Shown here: piece after piece, positions 10,701 through 23,564 of the stretch | Numbering within the stretch: position 1 is the first letter of the stretch | How the letters are laid out: each line of letters opens with the position of its first letter | NCBI GenBank assembly: GCA_963580455.1 | Contig: OY756972.1 | Coordinates: 12,229,001 to 12,293,000, forward strand | Source: Euonymus europaeus | Taxonomy: Eukaryota > Streptophyta > Magnoliopsida > Celastrales > Celastraceae | DNA length: 64,000 nt | Reading direction: 5' to 3' | Notes under the pieces: generated by a model | Databases searched by the model: none | Seen by the model: only the letters and a program-made list of their open reading frames with translations | What the model was told of the DNA's origin: nothing | Program-made: the position numbers and the translations under genes

Positions 10701-12617
10701 ACCGTTAAAAGCTCCTCCATAGAGAGAGTTGAGCAACTTCGGACCATTGAAGTTGCTCGGTGTAGAATTTTTATTGTTCTTATATTTCAAATTTTAAGAG
10801 TATAAGCTTCCTAGATTATTTCGATGCCAAAACACCAACTTTCTATGACAAATGGACAAAACCGCTAAAAGCTCCTCCATAGAGAGAGTTGAGCAACTTC
10901 GGACCATCAAAGTTGCTCGGTGTACACTTTTTATTGTTCTTATATGTCAAATTTTACGAGTATAAGCTTCCTAGATTATTTCGATGCCAAAACACCAACT
11001 TTCTATGGCAAATGGACAAAACCGTTAAAAGCTCATCCATAGAGAGAGTGAACAACTTCGGACCATCAAAGTTGCTCGGTGTACAATTTTTATTGTTCTT
11101 ATATGTCAAATTTTAAGAGTATAAGCTTCCTAGATTTTTTCGATGCCAAACCACCAACTTTCTATGACAAATGGAGAAAACCGTTAAAAGCTCCTCCATA
11201 GAGAGAGTTAAGCAACTTCGGACCATCAACGTTTCTCGATGTACACTTTTTATTGTTCTTATATGTCAAATTTTATGAGTATAAGCTTCATAGATTATTT
11301 CGATGCCAAAACACCAACTTTTATGACAAATGGACAAAACCGTTAAAAGCTCCTCCATAGAGAGAGTTGAGCAACTTCGGACCATCAAAGTTCCTCTATG
11401 TACACTTTTTATTGTTCTTCTACGTAAAATTTTATTAATACAAGCTTCCAAGATTATTTCGATTCCAACACACCAACTTTCTGTGACATATGGATAAAAC
11501 CGTTAAAAGCTCATCCATAGAGAGAGTTGAGCAACATCGAACCATCAAAGTTGCTCGGCGTACAATTTTTATTGTTCTTATATGTCAAATTTTACGAGTA
11601 TAAGCTTCCTAGATTATTTTGATGCCAAAACACCAACTTTCTATGGCAAATGGACAAAACCGTTAAAAGCTCATCCATAGAGAGAGTTGAGCAACTTCGG
11701 ACCATCAAAGTTGCTCGGTGTACAATTTTTATTGTTCTTATATGTGAAATTTTACGAGTATAAACTTCATGGATTATTTCGATGCCAAAACACCAACTTT
11801 CTATGACAAATGGACAAAACCGTTAAAAGCTCCTCCATAGAGAGAGTTAAGCAACTTCGGACCATCAAAGTTGCTCGGCGTACAATTTTTATTGTTCTTA
11901 TATGTCGAATTTTACGAGTATAAGCTTCCTAGATTATTTCGATGCCAAAACACCAATTTTCTATGGCAAATGGACAAAACCGTTAAAAGCTCATCCATAG
12001 AGAGAGTTGAGCAACTTCGGACCATCAAAGTTGCTCGGTGTACAATTTTTATTGTTCTTATATGTGAAATTTTACGAGTATAAACTTCATGGATTATTTC
12101 GATGCCAAAACACCAACTTTCTATGACAAATGGAGAAAACCGTTAAAAGCTCCTCCATAGAGAGAGTTAAGCAACTTCGGACCATCAACGTTTCTCGATG
12201 TACACTTTTTATTGTTCTTATATGTCAAATTTTATGAGTATAAGCTTCATAGATTATTTCGATGCCAAAACACCAACTTTTATGACAAATGGACAAAACC
12301 GTTCAAAGCTCCTCCATAGAGAGAGTTGAGCAACTTCGGACCATCAAAGTTCCTCTATGTACACTTTTTATTGTTCTTTTACGTAAAATTTTATTAATAC
12401 AAGCTTCCAAGATTATTTTGATTCCAACACACCAACTTTCTATGACAAATGGATAAAACCGTTAAAAGCTCCTCCATAGAGAGAGTTGAGCGACTTCGGA
12501 CCATCAAAGTTGCTCGGTGTACAATTTTTATTGTTCTTATATGTCAATTTTTAAGAGTATAAGCTTCCTAGATTATTTCGATGCCAAAACACCAACTTTC
12601 TATGACAAATGGACAAA
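10701..12617 (+). repeat. Spacer monomers between M6 copies, with one more block P
   Basis: Twelve monomers of the common classes. A further block P lies near 11200-11570 and differs from those at 5-9 kb by ATCGAACC in place of ATCGGACC. Around 11,870-12,617 the sequence matches about 20,493-21,240 at an offset of 8,623 bp, placing it upstream of M6 in the 4,310-bp family. No non-satellite DNA is visible. Confidence 0.7.
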
Positions 12618-13575
12618 ACCGTTAAAAGGTCCTCCATAGAGAGAGTTGAGCAACTTCGGACCATCAAAGTTCCACTATGTACACTTTTTATTGTTCTTTT
12701 ACGTAAAATTTTATTAATACAAGCTTCCAAGATTCTTTCGATTCCAACACACCAACTTTCAATGACAAATGGATAAAACCGTTAAAAGCCCCTCCATAGA
12801 GAGAGTTGAGCGACTTCGGACCATCAAAGTTGCTCGGTGTACACTTTTTATTGTTCATATATGTCAAAGTTTATGAGTATAAGCTTTATAGATTATTTCG
12901 ATGCCAAAACACCAACTTTTATGACAAATGGACAAAACCGTTAAAAGCTTCTTCATAGAGAGAGTTGAGCAACTTCGGACCATCAAAGTTGCTCGGTGTA
13001 CAATTTTTATTGTTCTTATATGTCAAATTTTAAGAGTATAAGCTTCCTAGATATTTTCGATGCCAAAACACCAACTTTCTATGACAAATTGAGAAAACCG
13101 TTAAAAGCTCCTCCATAGAGAGAGTTAAGCAACTTCGGACCATAAACGTTTCTCGATGTACACTTTTTATTGTTCTTATATGTCAAATTTTATGAGTATA
13201 AGCTTCATAGATTATTTCGATGCCAAAACACCAACGTTTATGACAAATGGACAAAACCGTTAAAAGCTCCTCCATAGAGAGAGTTGAGCAACTTCGGACC
13301 ATCAAAGTTCCTCTATGTACACTTTTTATTGTTCTTTTACGTAAAATTTTATTAATACAAGCTTCCAAGATTCTTTCGATTCCAACACACCAACTTTCAA
13401 TGACAAATGGATAAAACCGTTAAAAGCCCCTCCATAGAGAGAGTTGAGCGACTTCGGACCATCAAAGTTGCTCGGTGTACAATTTTTACTGTTCTTATAT
13501 GTCAAATTTTAAGAGTATAAGCTTTCTAGATTATTTCGATGCCAAAACACCAACTTTCTATGACAAATGGACAAA
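12618..13575 (+). repeat. M6 module, copy 2
   Basis: This copy carries the same six-monomer marker series as M6 copy 1, with GTTCCACTATG in the first monomer. It is followed immediately by M6 copy 3, so the two form a tandem pair. Confidence 0.9.
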
Positions 13576-14533
13576 ACCGTTAAAAGGTCCTCCATAGAGA
13601 GAGTTGAGCAACTTCGGACCATCAAAGTTCCACTATGTACACTTTTTATTGTTCTTTTACGTAAAATTTTATTAATACAAGCTTCCAAGATTCTTTCGAT
13701 TCCAACACACCAACTTTCAATGACAAATGGATAAAACCGTTAAAAGCCCCTCCATAGAGAGAGTTGAGCGACTTCGGACCATCAAAGTTGCTCGGTGTAC
13801 ACTTTTTATTGTTCATATATGTCAAAGTTTATGAGTATAAGCTTTATAGATTATTTCGATGCCAAAACACCAACTTTTATGACAAATGGACAAAACCGTT
13901 AAAAGCTTCTTCATAGAGAGAGTTGAGCAACTTCGGACCATCAAAGTTGCTCGGTGTACAATTTTTATTGTTCTTATATGTCAAATTTTAAGAGTATAAG
14001 CTTCCTAGATATTTTCGATGCCAAAACACCAACTTTCTATGACAAATTGAGAAAACCGTTAAAAGCTCCTCCATAGAGAGAGTTAAGCAACTTCGGACCA
14101 TAAACGTTTCTCGATGTACACTTTTTATTGTTCTTATATGTCAAATTTTATGAGTATAAGCTTCATAGATTATTTCGATGCCAAAACACCAACGTTTATG
14201 ACAAATGGACAAAACCGTTAAAAGCTCCTCCATAGAGAGAGTTGAGCAACTTCGGACCATCAAAGTTCCTCTATGTACACTTTTTATTGTTCTTTTACGT
14301 AAAATTTTATTAATACAAGCTTCCAAGATTCTTTCGATTCCAACACACCAACTTTCAATGACAAATGGATAAAACCGTTAAAAGCCCCTCCATAGAGAGA
14401 GTTGAGCGACTTCGGACCATCAAAGTTGCTCGGTGTACAATTTTTACTGTTCTTATATGTCAAATTTTAAGAGTATAAGCTTTCTAGATTATTTCGATGC
14501 CAAAACACCAACTTTCTATGACAAATGGACAAA
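13576..14533 (+). repeat. M6 module, copy 3 (tandem with copy 2)
   Basis: This copy starts exactly 958 bp after copy 2 and I saw no difference between them. In the corresponding places at 21 and 25 kb only a single M6 is present. The extra copy here explains why positions before it map 8,623 bp downstream while positions after it map 7,665 bp downstream. Confidence 0.9.
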
Positions 14534-17459
14534 ACCGTTAAAAGCTCCTCCATAGAGAGAGTTGAGCAACTTCGGACCATTGAAGTTGCTCGGTGTAGAA
14601 TTTTTATTGTTCTTATATTTCAATTTTAAGAGTATAAGCTTCCTAGATTATTTCGATGCCAAAACACCAACTTTCTATGACAAATGGACAAAACCGCTAA
14701 AAGCTCCTCCATAGAGAGAGTTGAGCAACTTCGGACCATCAAAGTTGCTCGGTGTACACTTTTTATTGTTCTTATATGTCAAATTTTATGAGTATAAGCT
14801 TCCTAGATTATTTCGATGCCAAAACACCAACTTTTATGACAAATGGACAAAACCGCTAAAAGCTCCTCCATAGAGAGAGTTGAACAACTTCGGACCATCA
14901 AAGTTGCTCGGTGTACAATTTTTATTGTTCTTATATGTGAAATTTTACGAGTATAAACTTCATGGATTATTTCGATGCCAAAACACCAACTTTCTATGAC
15001 AAATGGACAAAACCGTTAAAAGTTCCTCCATAGAGAGAGTTGAGCCACTTCGGACGATCAAAGTTGCTGAGTGTACACTTTTTATTGTTCTTATATGTCA
15101 AATTTTAGGAGTATAAGCTTCATGGATTATTTCGATGCCAAAACACCAACTTTCTATGACAAATGGACCAAACCGTTAAAAGCTCCTCCATAGAGAGAGT
15201 TGAGCAAGTTCAGACCATCAAAGTTGCTCGGTGTACACTTTTTATTGTTCATATATGTCAAAGTTTATGAGTATAAGCTTTATAGATTATTTCGATGCCA
15301 AAACACCAACTTTTATGACAAATGGACAAAACCGTTAAAAGCTTCTTCATAGAGAGAGTTGACCAACTTCGGACCATCAAAGTTGCTCGGTGTACAATTT
15401 TTATTGTTCTTATATGTCAAATTTTAAGAGTATAAGCTTCCTAGATTATTTCGATGCCAAAACACCAACTTGTATGACAAATGGACAAAACCGCTAAAAG
15501 CTCCTCCATAGAGAGAGTTGAACAACTTCGGACCATCAAAGTTGCTCGGTGTACAATTTTTATTGTTCTTATATGTGAAATTTTACGAGTATAAACTTCA
15601 TGGATTATTTCGATGCCAAAACACCAACTTTCTATGGCAAATGGACAAAACCGTTAAAAGCTCATCCATAGAGAGAGTGAACAACTTCGGACCATCAAAG
15701 TTGCTCGGTGTACAATTTTTATTGTTCTTATATGTCAAATTTTACGAGTATAAACTTCATGGATTATTTGGATGCCAAAACACCAACTTTCTATGGCAAA
15801 TGGACAAAACCGTTAAAAGCTCATCCATAGAGAGAGTTGAGCAACTTCGGACCATCAAAGTTGCTCGGTGTACAATTTTTATTGTTCTTATATGTCAAAT
15901 TTTACGAGTATAAACTTCATGGATTATTTCGATGCCAAAACACCAACTTTCTATGACAAATGGACAAAACCGTTAAAAGCTCCTCCATAGAGAGAGTTGA
16001 GCAACTTCGGACCATCAAAGTTGCTCGGTGTACAATTTTTATTGTTCTTATATGTCAAATTTTAAGAGTATAAGCTTCCTAGATTTTTTCGATGCCAAAA
16101 CACCAACTTTCTATGACAAATGGAGAAAACCGTTAAAAGCTCCTCCATAGAGAGAGTTAAGCAACTTCGGACCATCAACGTTTCTCGATGTACACTTTTT
16201 ATTGTTCTTATATGTCAAATTTTATGAGTATAAGCTTCATAGATTATTTCGATGCCAAAACACCAACTTTTATGACAAATGGACAAAACCGTTCAAAGCT
16301 CCTCCATAGAGAGAGTTGGGCAACTTCGGACCATCAAAGTTCCTCTATGTACAATTTTTATTGATTTTTTACGTAAAATTTTATTAATACAAGCTTCCAA
16401 GATTATTTCGATTCCAACACACCAACTTTCTATGACAAATGGATAAAACCGTTAAAAGCTCCTCCATAGAGAGAGTTGAGCAACTTCGGACCATCAAAGT
16501 TGCTCGGTGTACAATTTTTATTGTTCTTATATGTCAAATTTTAAGAGTATAAGCTTCCTAGATTATTTCGATGCCAAAACACCAACTTTCTATGACAAAT
16601 GGACAAAACCGTTAAAAGCTCCTCCATAGAGAGAGTTGAGCAACTTCGGACCATTGAAGTTGCTCGGTGTAGAATTTTTATTGTTCTTATATTTCAAATT
16701 TTCAGAGTATAAGCTTCCTAGATTATTTCGATGCCAAAACACCAACTTTCTATGACAAATGGACAAAACCGTTAAAAGCTCCTCCATAGAGAGAGTTAAG
16801 CAACTTCGGACCATCAAAGTTGCTCGGTGTACAATTTTTATTGTTCTTATATGTCAAATTTTACGAGTATAAGCTTCCTAGATTATTTCGATGCCAAAAC
16901 ACCAACTTTCTATGGCAAATGGACAAAACCGTTAAAAGCTCATCCATAGAGAGAGTGAACAACTTCGGACCATCAAAGTTGCTCGGTGTACAATTTTTAT
17001 TGTTCTTATATGTCAAATTTTACGAGTATAAACTTCATGGATTATTTCGATGCCAAAACACCAACTTTCTATGACAAATGGACAAAACCGTTAAAAGCTC
17101 CTCCATAGAGAGAGTTAAGCAACTTCGGACCATCAAAGTTGCTCGGCGTACAATTTTTATTGTTCTTATATGTCGAATTTTACGAGTATAAGCTTCCTAG
17201 ATTATTTCGATGCCAAAACACCAATTTTCTATGGCAAATGGACAAAACCGTTAAAAGCTCATCCATAGAGAGAGTTGAGCAACTTCGGACCATCAAAGTT
17301 GCTCGGTGTACAATTTTTATTGTTCTTATATGTCAAATTTTAAGAGTATAAGCTTCCTAGATTTTTTCGATGCCAAAACACCAACTTTCTATGACAAATG
17401 GAGAAAACCGTTAAAAGCTCCTCCATAGAGAGAGTTAAGCAACTTCGGACCATCAAAGT
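14534..17459 (+). repeat. Older copy of the 4,310-bp family (offset partner of 22.2-25 and 26.5-29.4 kb)
   Basis: From the end of M6 copy 3 to about 17,459 the order of variants equals that of 22,199-25,015 (offset 7,665) and 26,509-29,434 (offset 11,975). Shared rare variants include GAGCCACTTCGG with GCTGAGTGTAC, GGACCAAACC, GTTGACCAAC, ACTTGTATGAC and ATTTGGATGCC. The variant TTTTCAGAG (about 16,701) is shared with the copy near 28,676 but not with the one near 24,366. This segment is therefore closer to the third tandem copy than to the second at that site. Confidence 0.85.
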
Positions 17460-17814
17460 TGCTCGGTGTACAATTTTTATTGTTCTTATATGTCAAATTT
17501 TAAGAGTATAAGCTTCCTAGATTATTTCGATGCCAAAACACCAACTTTCTATGGCAAATGGACAAAACCGTTAAAAGCTCATCCATAGAGAGAGTGAACA
17601 ACTTCGGACCATCAAAGTTGCTCGGGGTACAATTTTTATTGTTCTTATATGTCAAATTTTACGAGTATAAACTTCATGGATTATTTCGATGCCAAAACAC
17701 CAACTTTCTATGACAAATGGACAAAACCGTTACAAGCTCCTCCATAGAGAGAGTTAAGCAACTTCGGACCATCAAAGTTGCTCGGCGTACAATTTTTATT
17801 GTTCTTATATGTCA
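17460..17814 (+). repeat. Unpaired satellite monomers at the 9-mer boundary
   Basis: About two monomers linking the older 4,310-bp family copy to the 1,438-bp tandem pair. They hold the singletons CTCGGGGTAC (about 17,630) and CGTTACAAGCTCC (about 17,730), neither of which I saw repeated elsewhere. Confidence 0.6.
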
Positions 17815-19252
17815 AATTTTACGAGTATAAACTTCATGGATTATTTCGATGCCAAAACACCAACTTTCTATGACAAATGGACAAAACCGTTAAAAGCTCC
17901 TCCATAGAGAGAGTTGAGCAACTTCGGACCATCAAAGTTGCTCGGTGTACAATTTTTATTGTTCTTATATGTCAAATTTTAAGAGTATAAGCTTCCTAGA
18001 TTTTTTCGATGCCAAAACACCAACTTTCTATGACAAATTGAGAAAACCGTTAAAAGCTCCTCCATAGAGAGAGTTAAGCAACTTCGGACCATCAACGTTT
18101 CTCGATGTACACTTTTTATTGTTCTTATATGTCAAATTTTATGAGTATAAGCTTCATAGATTATTTCGATGCCAAAACACCAACTTTTATGACAAATGGA
18201 CAAAACCGTTCAAAGCTCCTCCATAGAGAGAGTTGGGCAACTTCGGACCATCAAAGTTCCTCTATGTACAATTTTTATTGTTTTTTTACGTAAAATTTTA
18301 TTAATACAAGCTTCCAAGATTATTTCGATTCCAACACACCAACTTTCTATGACAAATGGATAAAACCGTTAAAAGCTCCTCCATAGAGAGAGTTGAGCAA
18401 CTTCGGACCATCAAAGTTGCTCGGTGTACAATTTTTATTGTTCTTATATGTCAAATTTTAAGAGTATAAGCTTCCTAGATTATTTCGATGCCAAAACACC
18501 AACTTTCTATGACAAATGGACAAAACCGTTAAAAGCTCCTCCATAGAGAGAGTTGAGCAACTTCGGACCATTGAAGTTGCTCGGTGTAGAATTTTTATTG
18601 TTCTTATATTTCAAATTTTAAGAGTATAAGCTTCCTAGATTATTTCGATGCCAAAACACCAACTTTCTATGACAAATGGACAAAACCGTTAAAAGCTCCT
18701 CCATAGAGAGAGTTAAGCAACTTCGGACCATCAAAGTTGCTCGGTGTACAATTTTTATTGTTCTTATATGTCAAATTTTACGAGTATAAGCTTCCTAGAT
18801 TATTTCGATGCCAAAACACCAACTTTCTATGGCAAATGGACAAAACCGTTAAAAGCTCATCCATAGAGAGAGTGAACAACTTCGGACCATCAAAGTTGCT
18901 CGGTGTACAATTTTTATTGTTCTTATATGTCAAATTTTACGAGTATAAACTTCATGGATTATTTCGATGCCAAAACACCAACTTTCTATGACAAATGGAC
19001 AAAACCGTTAAAAGCTCCTCCATAGAGAGAGTTAAGCAACTTCGGACCATCAAAGTTGCTCGGCGTACAATTTTTATTGTTCTTATATGTCGAATTTTAC
19101 GAGTATAAGCTTCCTAGATTATTTCGATGCCAAAACACCAATTTTCTATGGCAAATGGACAAAACCGTTAAAAGCTCATCCATAGAGAGAGTTGAGCAAC
19201 TTCGGACCATCAAAGCTGCTCGGCGTACAATTTTTATTGTTCTTATATGTGA
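17815..19252 (+). repeat. 9-monomer higher-order repeat, copy 1 (1,438 bp)
   Basis: Variants in this stretch recur 1,438 bp downstream. These include the GAGTTGGGCAAC monomer (about 18,230 and 19,670), the TTGTTTTTTTACG run that follows it, the ATTG monomer and the CTCGGCGTACAA / TATGTCGAA monomer. Copy 1 has AAATTGAGAAAACC where copy 2 has AAATGGAGAAAACC, and AAAGCTGCTCGGCG near 19,213 where copy 2 has AAAGTTGCTCGGTG. Confidence 0.85.
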
Positions 19253-20750
19253 AATTTTACGAGTATAAACTTCATGGATTATTTCGATGCCAAAACACCA
19301 ACTTTCTATGACAAATGGACAAAACCGTTAAAAGCTCCTCCATAGAGAGAGTTGAGCAACTTCGGACCATCAAAGTTGCTCGGTGTACAATTTTTATTGT
19401 TCTTATATGTCAAATTTTAAGAGTATAAGCTTCCTAGATTTTTTCGATGCCAAAACACCAACTTTCTATGACAAATGGAGAAAACCGTTAAAAGCTCCTC
19501 CATAGAGAGAGTTAAGCAACTTCGGACCATCAACGTTTCTCGATGTACACTTTTTATTGTTCTTATATGTCAAATTTTATGAGTATAAGCTTCATAGATT
19601 ATTTCGATGCCAAAACACCAACTTTTATGACAAATGGACAAAACCGTTCAAAGCTCCTCCATAGAGAGAGTTGGGCAACTTCGGACCATCAAAGTTCCTC
19701 TATGTACAATTTTTATTGTTTTTTTACGTAAAATTTTATTAATACAAGCTTCCAAGATTATTTCGATTCCAACACACCAACTTTCTATGACAAATGGATA
19801 AAACCGTTAAAAGCTCCTCCATAGAGAGAGTTGAGCAACTTCGGACCATCAAAGTTGCTCGGTGTACAATTTTTATTGTTCTTATATGTCAAATTTTAAG
19901 AGTATAAGCTTCCTAGATTATTTCGATGCCAAAACACCAACTTTCTATGACAAATGGACAAAACCGTTAAAAGCTCCTCCATAGAGAGAGTTGAGCAACT
20001 TCGGACCATTGAAGTTGCTCGGTGTAGAATTTTTATTGTTCTTATATTTCAAATTTTAAGAGTATAAGCTTCCTAGATTATTTCGATGCCAAAACACCAA
20101 CTTTCTATGACAAATGGACAAAACCGTTAAAAGCTCCTCCATAGAGAGAGTTAAGCAACTTCGGACCATCAAAGTTGCTCGGTGTACAATTTTTATTGTT
20201 CTTATATGTCAAATTTTACGAGTATAAGCTTCCTAGATTATTTCGATGCCAAAACACCAACTTTCTATGGCAAATGGACAAAACCGTTAAAAGCTCATCC
20301 ATAGAGAGAGTGAACAACTTCGGACCATCAAAGTTGCTCGGTGTACAATTTTTATTGTTCTTATATGTCAAATTTTACGAGTATAAACTTCATGGATTAT
20401 TTCGATGCCAAAACACCAACTTTCTATGACAAATGGACAAAACCGTTAAAAGCTCCTCCATAGAGAGAGTTAAGCAACTTCGGACCATCAAAGTTGCTCG
20501 GCGTACAATTTTTATTGTTCTTATATGTCGAATTTTACGAGTATAAGCTTCCTAGATTATTTCGATGCCAAAACACCAATTTTCTATGGCAAATGGACAA
20601 AACCGTTAAAAGCTCATCCATAGAGAGAGTTGAGCAACTTCGGACCATCAAAGTTGCTCGGTGTACAATTTTTATTGTTCTTATATGTGAAATTTTACGA
20701 GTATAAACTTCATGGATTATTTCGATGCCAAAACACCAACTTTCTATGAC
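19253..20750 (+). repeat. 9-monomer higher-order repeat, copy 2, overlapping the start of the 27-mer
   Basis: Second copy of the 1,438-bp unit. Its first base nearly coincides with the left end of the 4,310-bp tandem series at about 19,255. The same breakpoint therefore seems to have been used in two amplification events of different size. Similarity to copy 1 ends near 20,750, where a CAACGTTTCTCG monomer follows instead of a canonical one. Confidence 0.8.
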
Positions 20751-23564
20751 AAATGGAGAAAACCGTTAAAAGCTCCTCCATAGAGAGAGTTAAGCAACTT
20801 CGGACCATCAACGTTTCTCGATGTACACTTTTTATTGTTCTTATATGTCAAATTTTATGAGTATAAGCTTCATAGATTATTTCGATGCCAAAACACCAAC
20901 TTTTATGACAAATGGACAAAACCGTTCAAAGCTCCTCCATAGAGAGAGTTGAGCAACTTCGGACCATCAAAGTTCCTCTATGTACACTTTTTATTGTTCT
21001 TTTACGTAAAATTTTATTAATACAAGCTTCCAAGATTATTTTGATTCCAACACACCAACTTTCTATGACAAATGGATAAAACCGTTAAAAGCTCCTCCAT
21101 AGAGAGAGTTGAGCGACTTCGGACCATCAAAGTTGCTCGGTGTACAATTTTTATTGTTCTTATATGTCAATTTTTAAGAGTATAAGCTTCCTAGATTATT
21201 TCGATGCCAAAACACCAACTTTCTATGACAAATGGACAAAACCGTTAAAAGGTCCTCCATAGAGAGAGTTGAGCAACTTCGGACCATCAAAGTTCCACTA
21301 TGTACACTTTTTATTGTTCTTTTACGTAAAATTTTATTAATACAAGCTTCCAAGATTCTTTCGATTCCAACACACCAACTTTCAATGACAAATGGATAAA
21401 ACCGTTAAAAGCCCCTCCATAGAGAGAGTTGAGCGACTTCGGACCATCAAAGTTGCTCGGTGTATACTTTTTATTGTTCATATATGTCAAAGTTTATGAG
21501 TATAAGCTTTATAGATTATTTCGATGCCAAAACACCAACTTTTATGACAAATGGACAAAACCGTTAAAAGCTTCTTCATAGAGAGAGTTGAGCAACTTCG
21601 GACCATCAAAGTTGCTCGGTGTACAATTTTTATTGTTCTTATATGTCAAATTTTAAGAGTATAAGCTTCCTAGATATTTTCGATGCCAAAACACCAACTT
21701 TCTATGACAAATTGAGAAAACCGTTAAAAGCTCCTCCATAGAGAGAGTTAAGCAACTTCGGACCATAAACGTTTCTCGATGTACACTTTTTATTGTTCTT
21801 ATATGTCAAATTTTATGAGTATAAGCTTCATAGATTATTTCGATGCCAAAACACCAACGTTTATGACAAATGGACAAAACCGTTAAAAGCTCCTCCATAG
21901 AGAGAGTTGAGCAACTTCGGACCATCAAAGTTCCTCTATGTACACTTTTTATTGTTCTTTTACGTAAAATTTTATTAATACAAGCTTCCAAGATTCTTTC
22001 GATTCCAACACACCAACTTTCAATGACAAATGGATAAAACCGTTAAAAGCCCCTCCATAGAGAGAGTTGAGCGACTTCGGACCATCAAAGTTGCTCGGTG
22101 TACAATTTTTACTGTTCTTATATGTCAAATTTTAAGAGTATAAGCTTTCTAGATTATTTCGATGCCAAAACACCAACTTTCTATGACAAATGGACAAAAC
22201 CGTTAAAAGCTCCTCCATAGAGAGAGTTGAGCAACTTCGGACCATTGAAGTTGCTCGGTGTAGAATTTTTATTGTTCTTATATTTCAATTTTTAGAGTAT
22301 AAGCTTCCTAGATTATTTCGATGCCAAAACACCAACTTTCTATGACAAATGGACAAAACCGCTAAAAGCTCCTCCATAGAGAGAGTTGAGCAACTTCGGA
22401 CCATCAAAGTTGCTCGGTGTACACTTTTTATTGTTCTTATATGTCAAATTTTATGAGTATAAGCTTCCTAGATTATTTCGATGCCAAAACACCAACTTTT
22501 ATGACAAATGGACAAAACCGCTAAAAGCTCCTCCATAGAGAGAGTTGAACAACTTCGGACCATCAAAGTTGCTCGGTGTACAATTTTTATTGTTCTTATA
22601 TGTGAAATTTTACGAGTATAAACTTCATGGATTATTTCGATGCCAAAACACCAACTTTCTATGACAAATGGACAAAACCGTTAAAAGTTCCTCCATAGAG
22701 AGAGTTGAGCCACTTCGGACGATCAAAGTTGCTGAGTGTACACTTTTTATTGTTCTTATATGTCAAATTTTAGGAGTATAAGCTTCATGGATTATTTCGA
22801 TGCCAAAACACCAACTTTCTATGACAAATGGACCAAACCGTTAAAAGCTCCTCCATAGAGAGAGTTGAGCAAGTTCAGACCATCAAAGTTGCTCGGTGTA
22901 CACTTTTTATTGTTCATATATGTCAAAGTTTATGAGTATAAGCTTTATAGATTATTTCGATGCCAAAACACCAACTTTTATGACAAATGGACAAAACCGT
23001 TAAAAGCTTCTTCATAGAGAGAGTTGACCAACTTCGGACCATCAAAGTTGCTCGGTGTACAATTTTTATTGTTCTTATATGTCAAATTTTAAGAGTATAA
23101 GCTTCCTAGATTATTTCGATGCCAAAACACCAACTTGTATGACAAATGGACAAAACCGCTAAAAGCTCCTCCATAGAGAGAGTTGAACAACTTCGGACCA
23201 TCAAAGTTGCTCGGTGTACAATTTTTATTGTTCTTATATGTGAAATTTTACGAGTATAAACTTCATGGATTATTTCGATGCCAAAACACCAACTTTCTAT
23301 GGCAAATGGACAAAACCGTTAAAAGCTCATCCATAGAGAGAGTGAACAACTTCGGACCATCAAAGTTGCTCGGTGTACAATTTTTATTGTTCTTATATGT
23401 CAAATTTTACGAGTATAAACTTCATGGATTATTTGGATGCCAAAACACCAACTTTCTATGGCAAATGGACAAAACCGTTAAAAGCTCATCCATAGAGAGA
23501 GTTGAGCAACTTCGGACCATCAAAGTTGCTCGGTGTACAATTTTTATTGTTCTTATATGTCAAA
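19255..23564 (+). repeat. 27-monomer higher-order repeat, copy A (4,310 bp)
   Basis: Each variant in this stretch recurs 4,310 bp downstream, from the TTTTTTCGATG monomer at about 19,437 to the ATTTGGATGCC monomer at about 23,430. The unit is 27 monomers, 10 bp short of 27 x 160, and includes one M6 module at 21,241-22,198. The A/B left boundary is placed where AAAGCTGCTCGGCG gives way to shared sequence. A and B share TGTATACTTTTTATTG (about 21,461 and 25,771), where the M6 copies at 12.8 and 13.8 kb have TGTACACTTTTTATTG. Confidence 0.9.
21241..22198 (+). repeat. M6 module, copy 4 (inside 27-mer copy A)
   Basis: Six-monomer module with the usual marker series and GTTCCACTATG in its first monomer. 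It has TGTATACTTTTTATTG in the second monomer. Only one M6 copy is present here, against two in tandem at 12.6-14.5 kb. Confidence 0.9.

Noticed and set aside
15518..15913. Open frame of 131 codons, also present at 23183 and 27493
   Set aside because: It is made of satellite monomers only, is copied with the higher-order repeat, and exists because 159-bp monomers keep the frame. There is no domain and no sign of coding selection.
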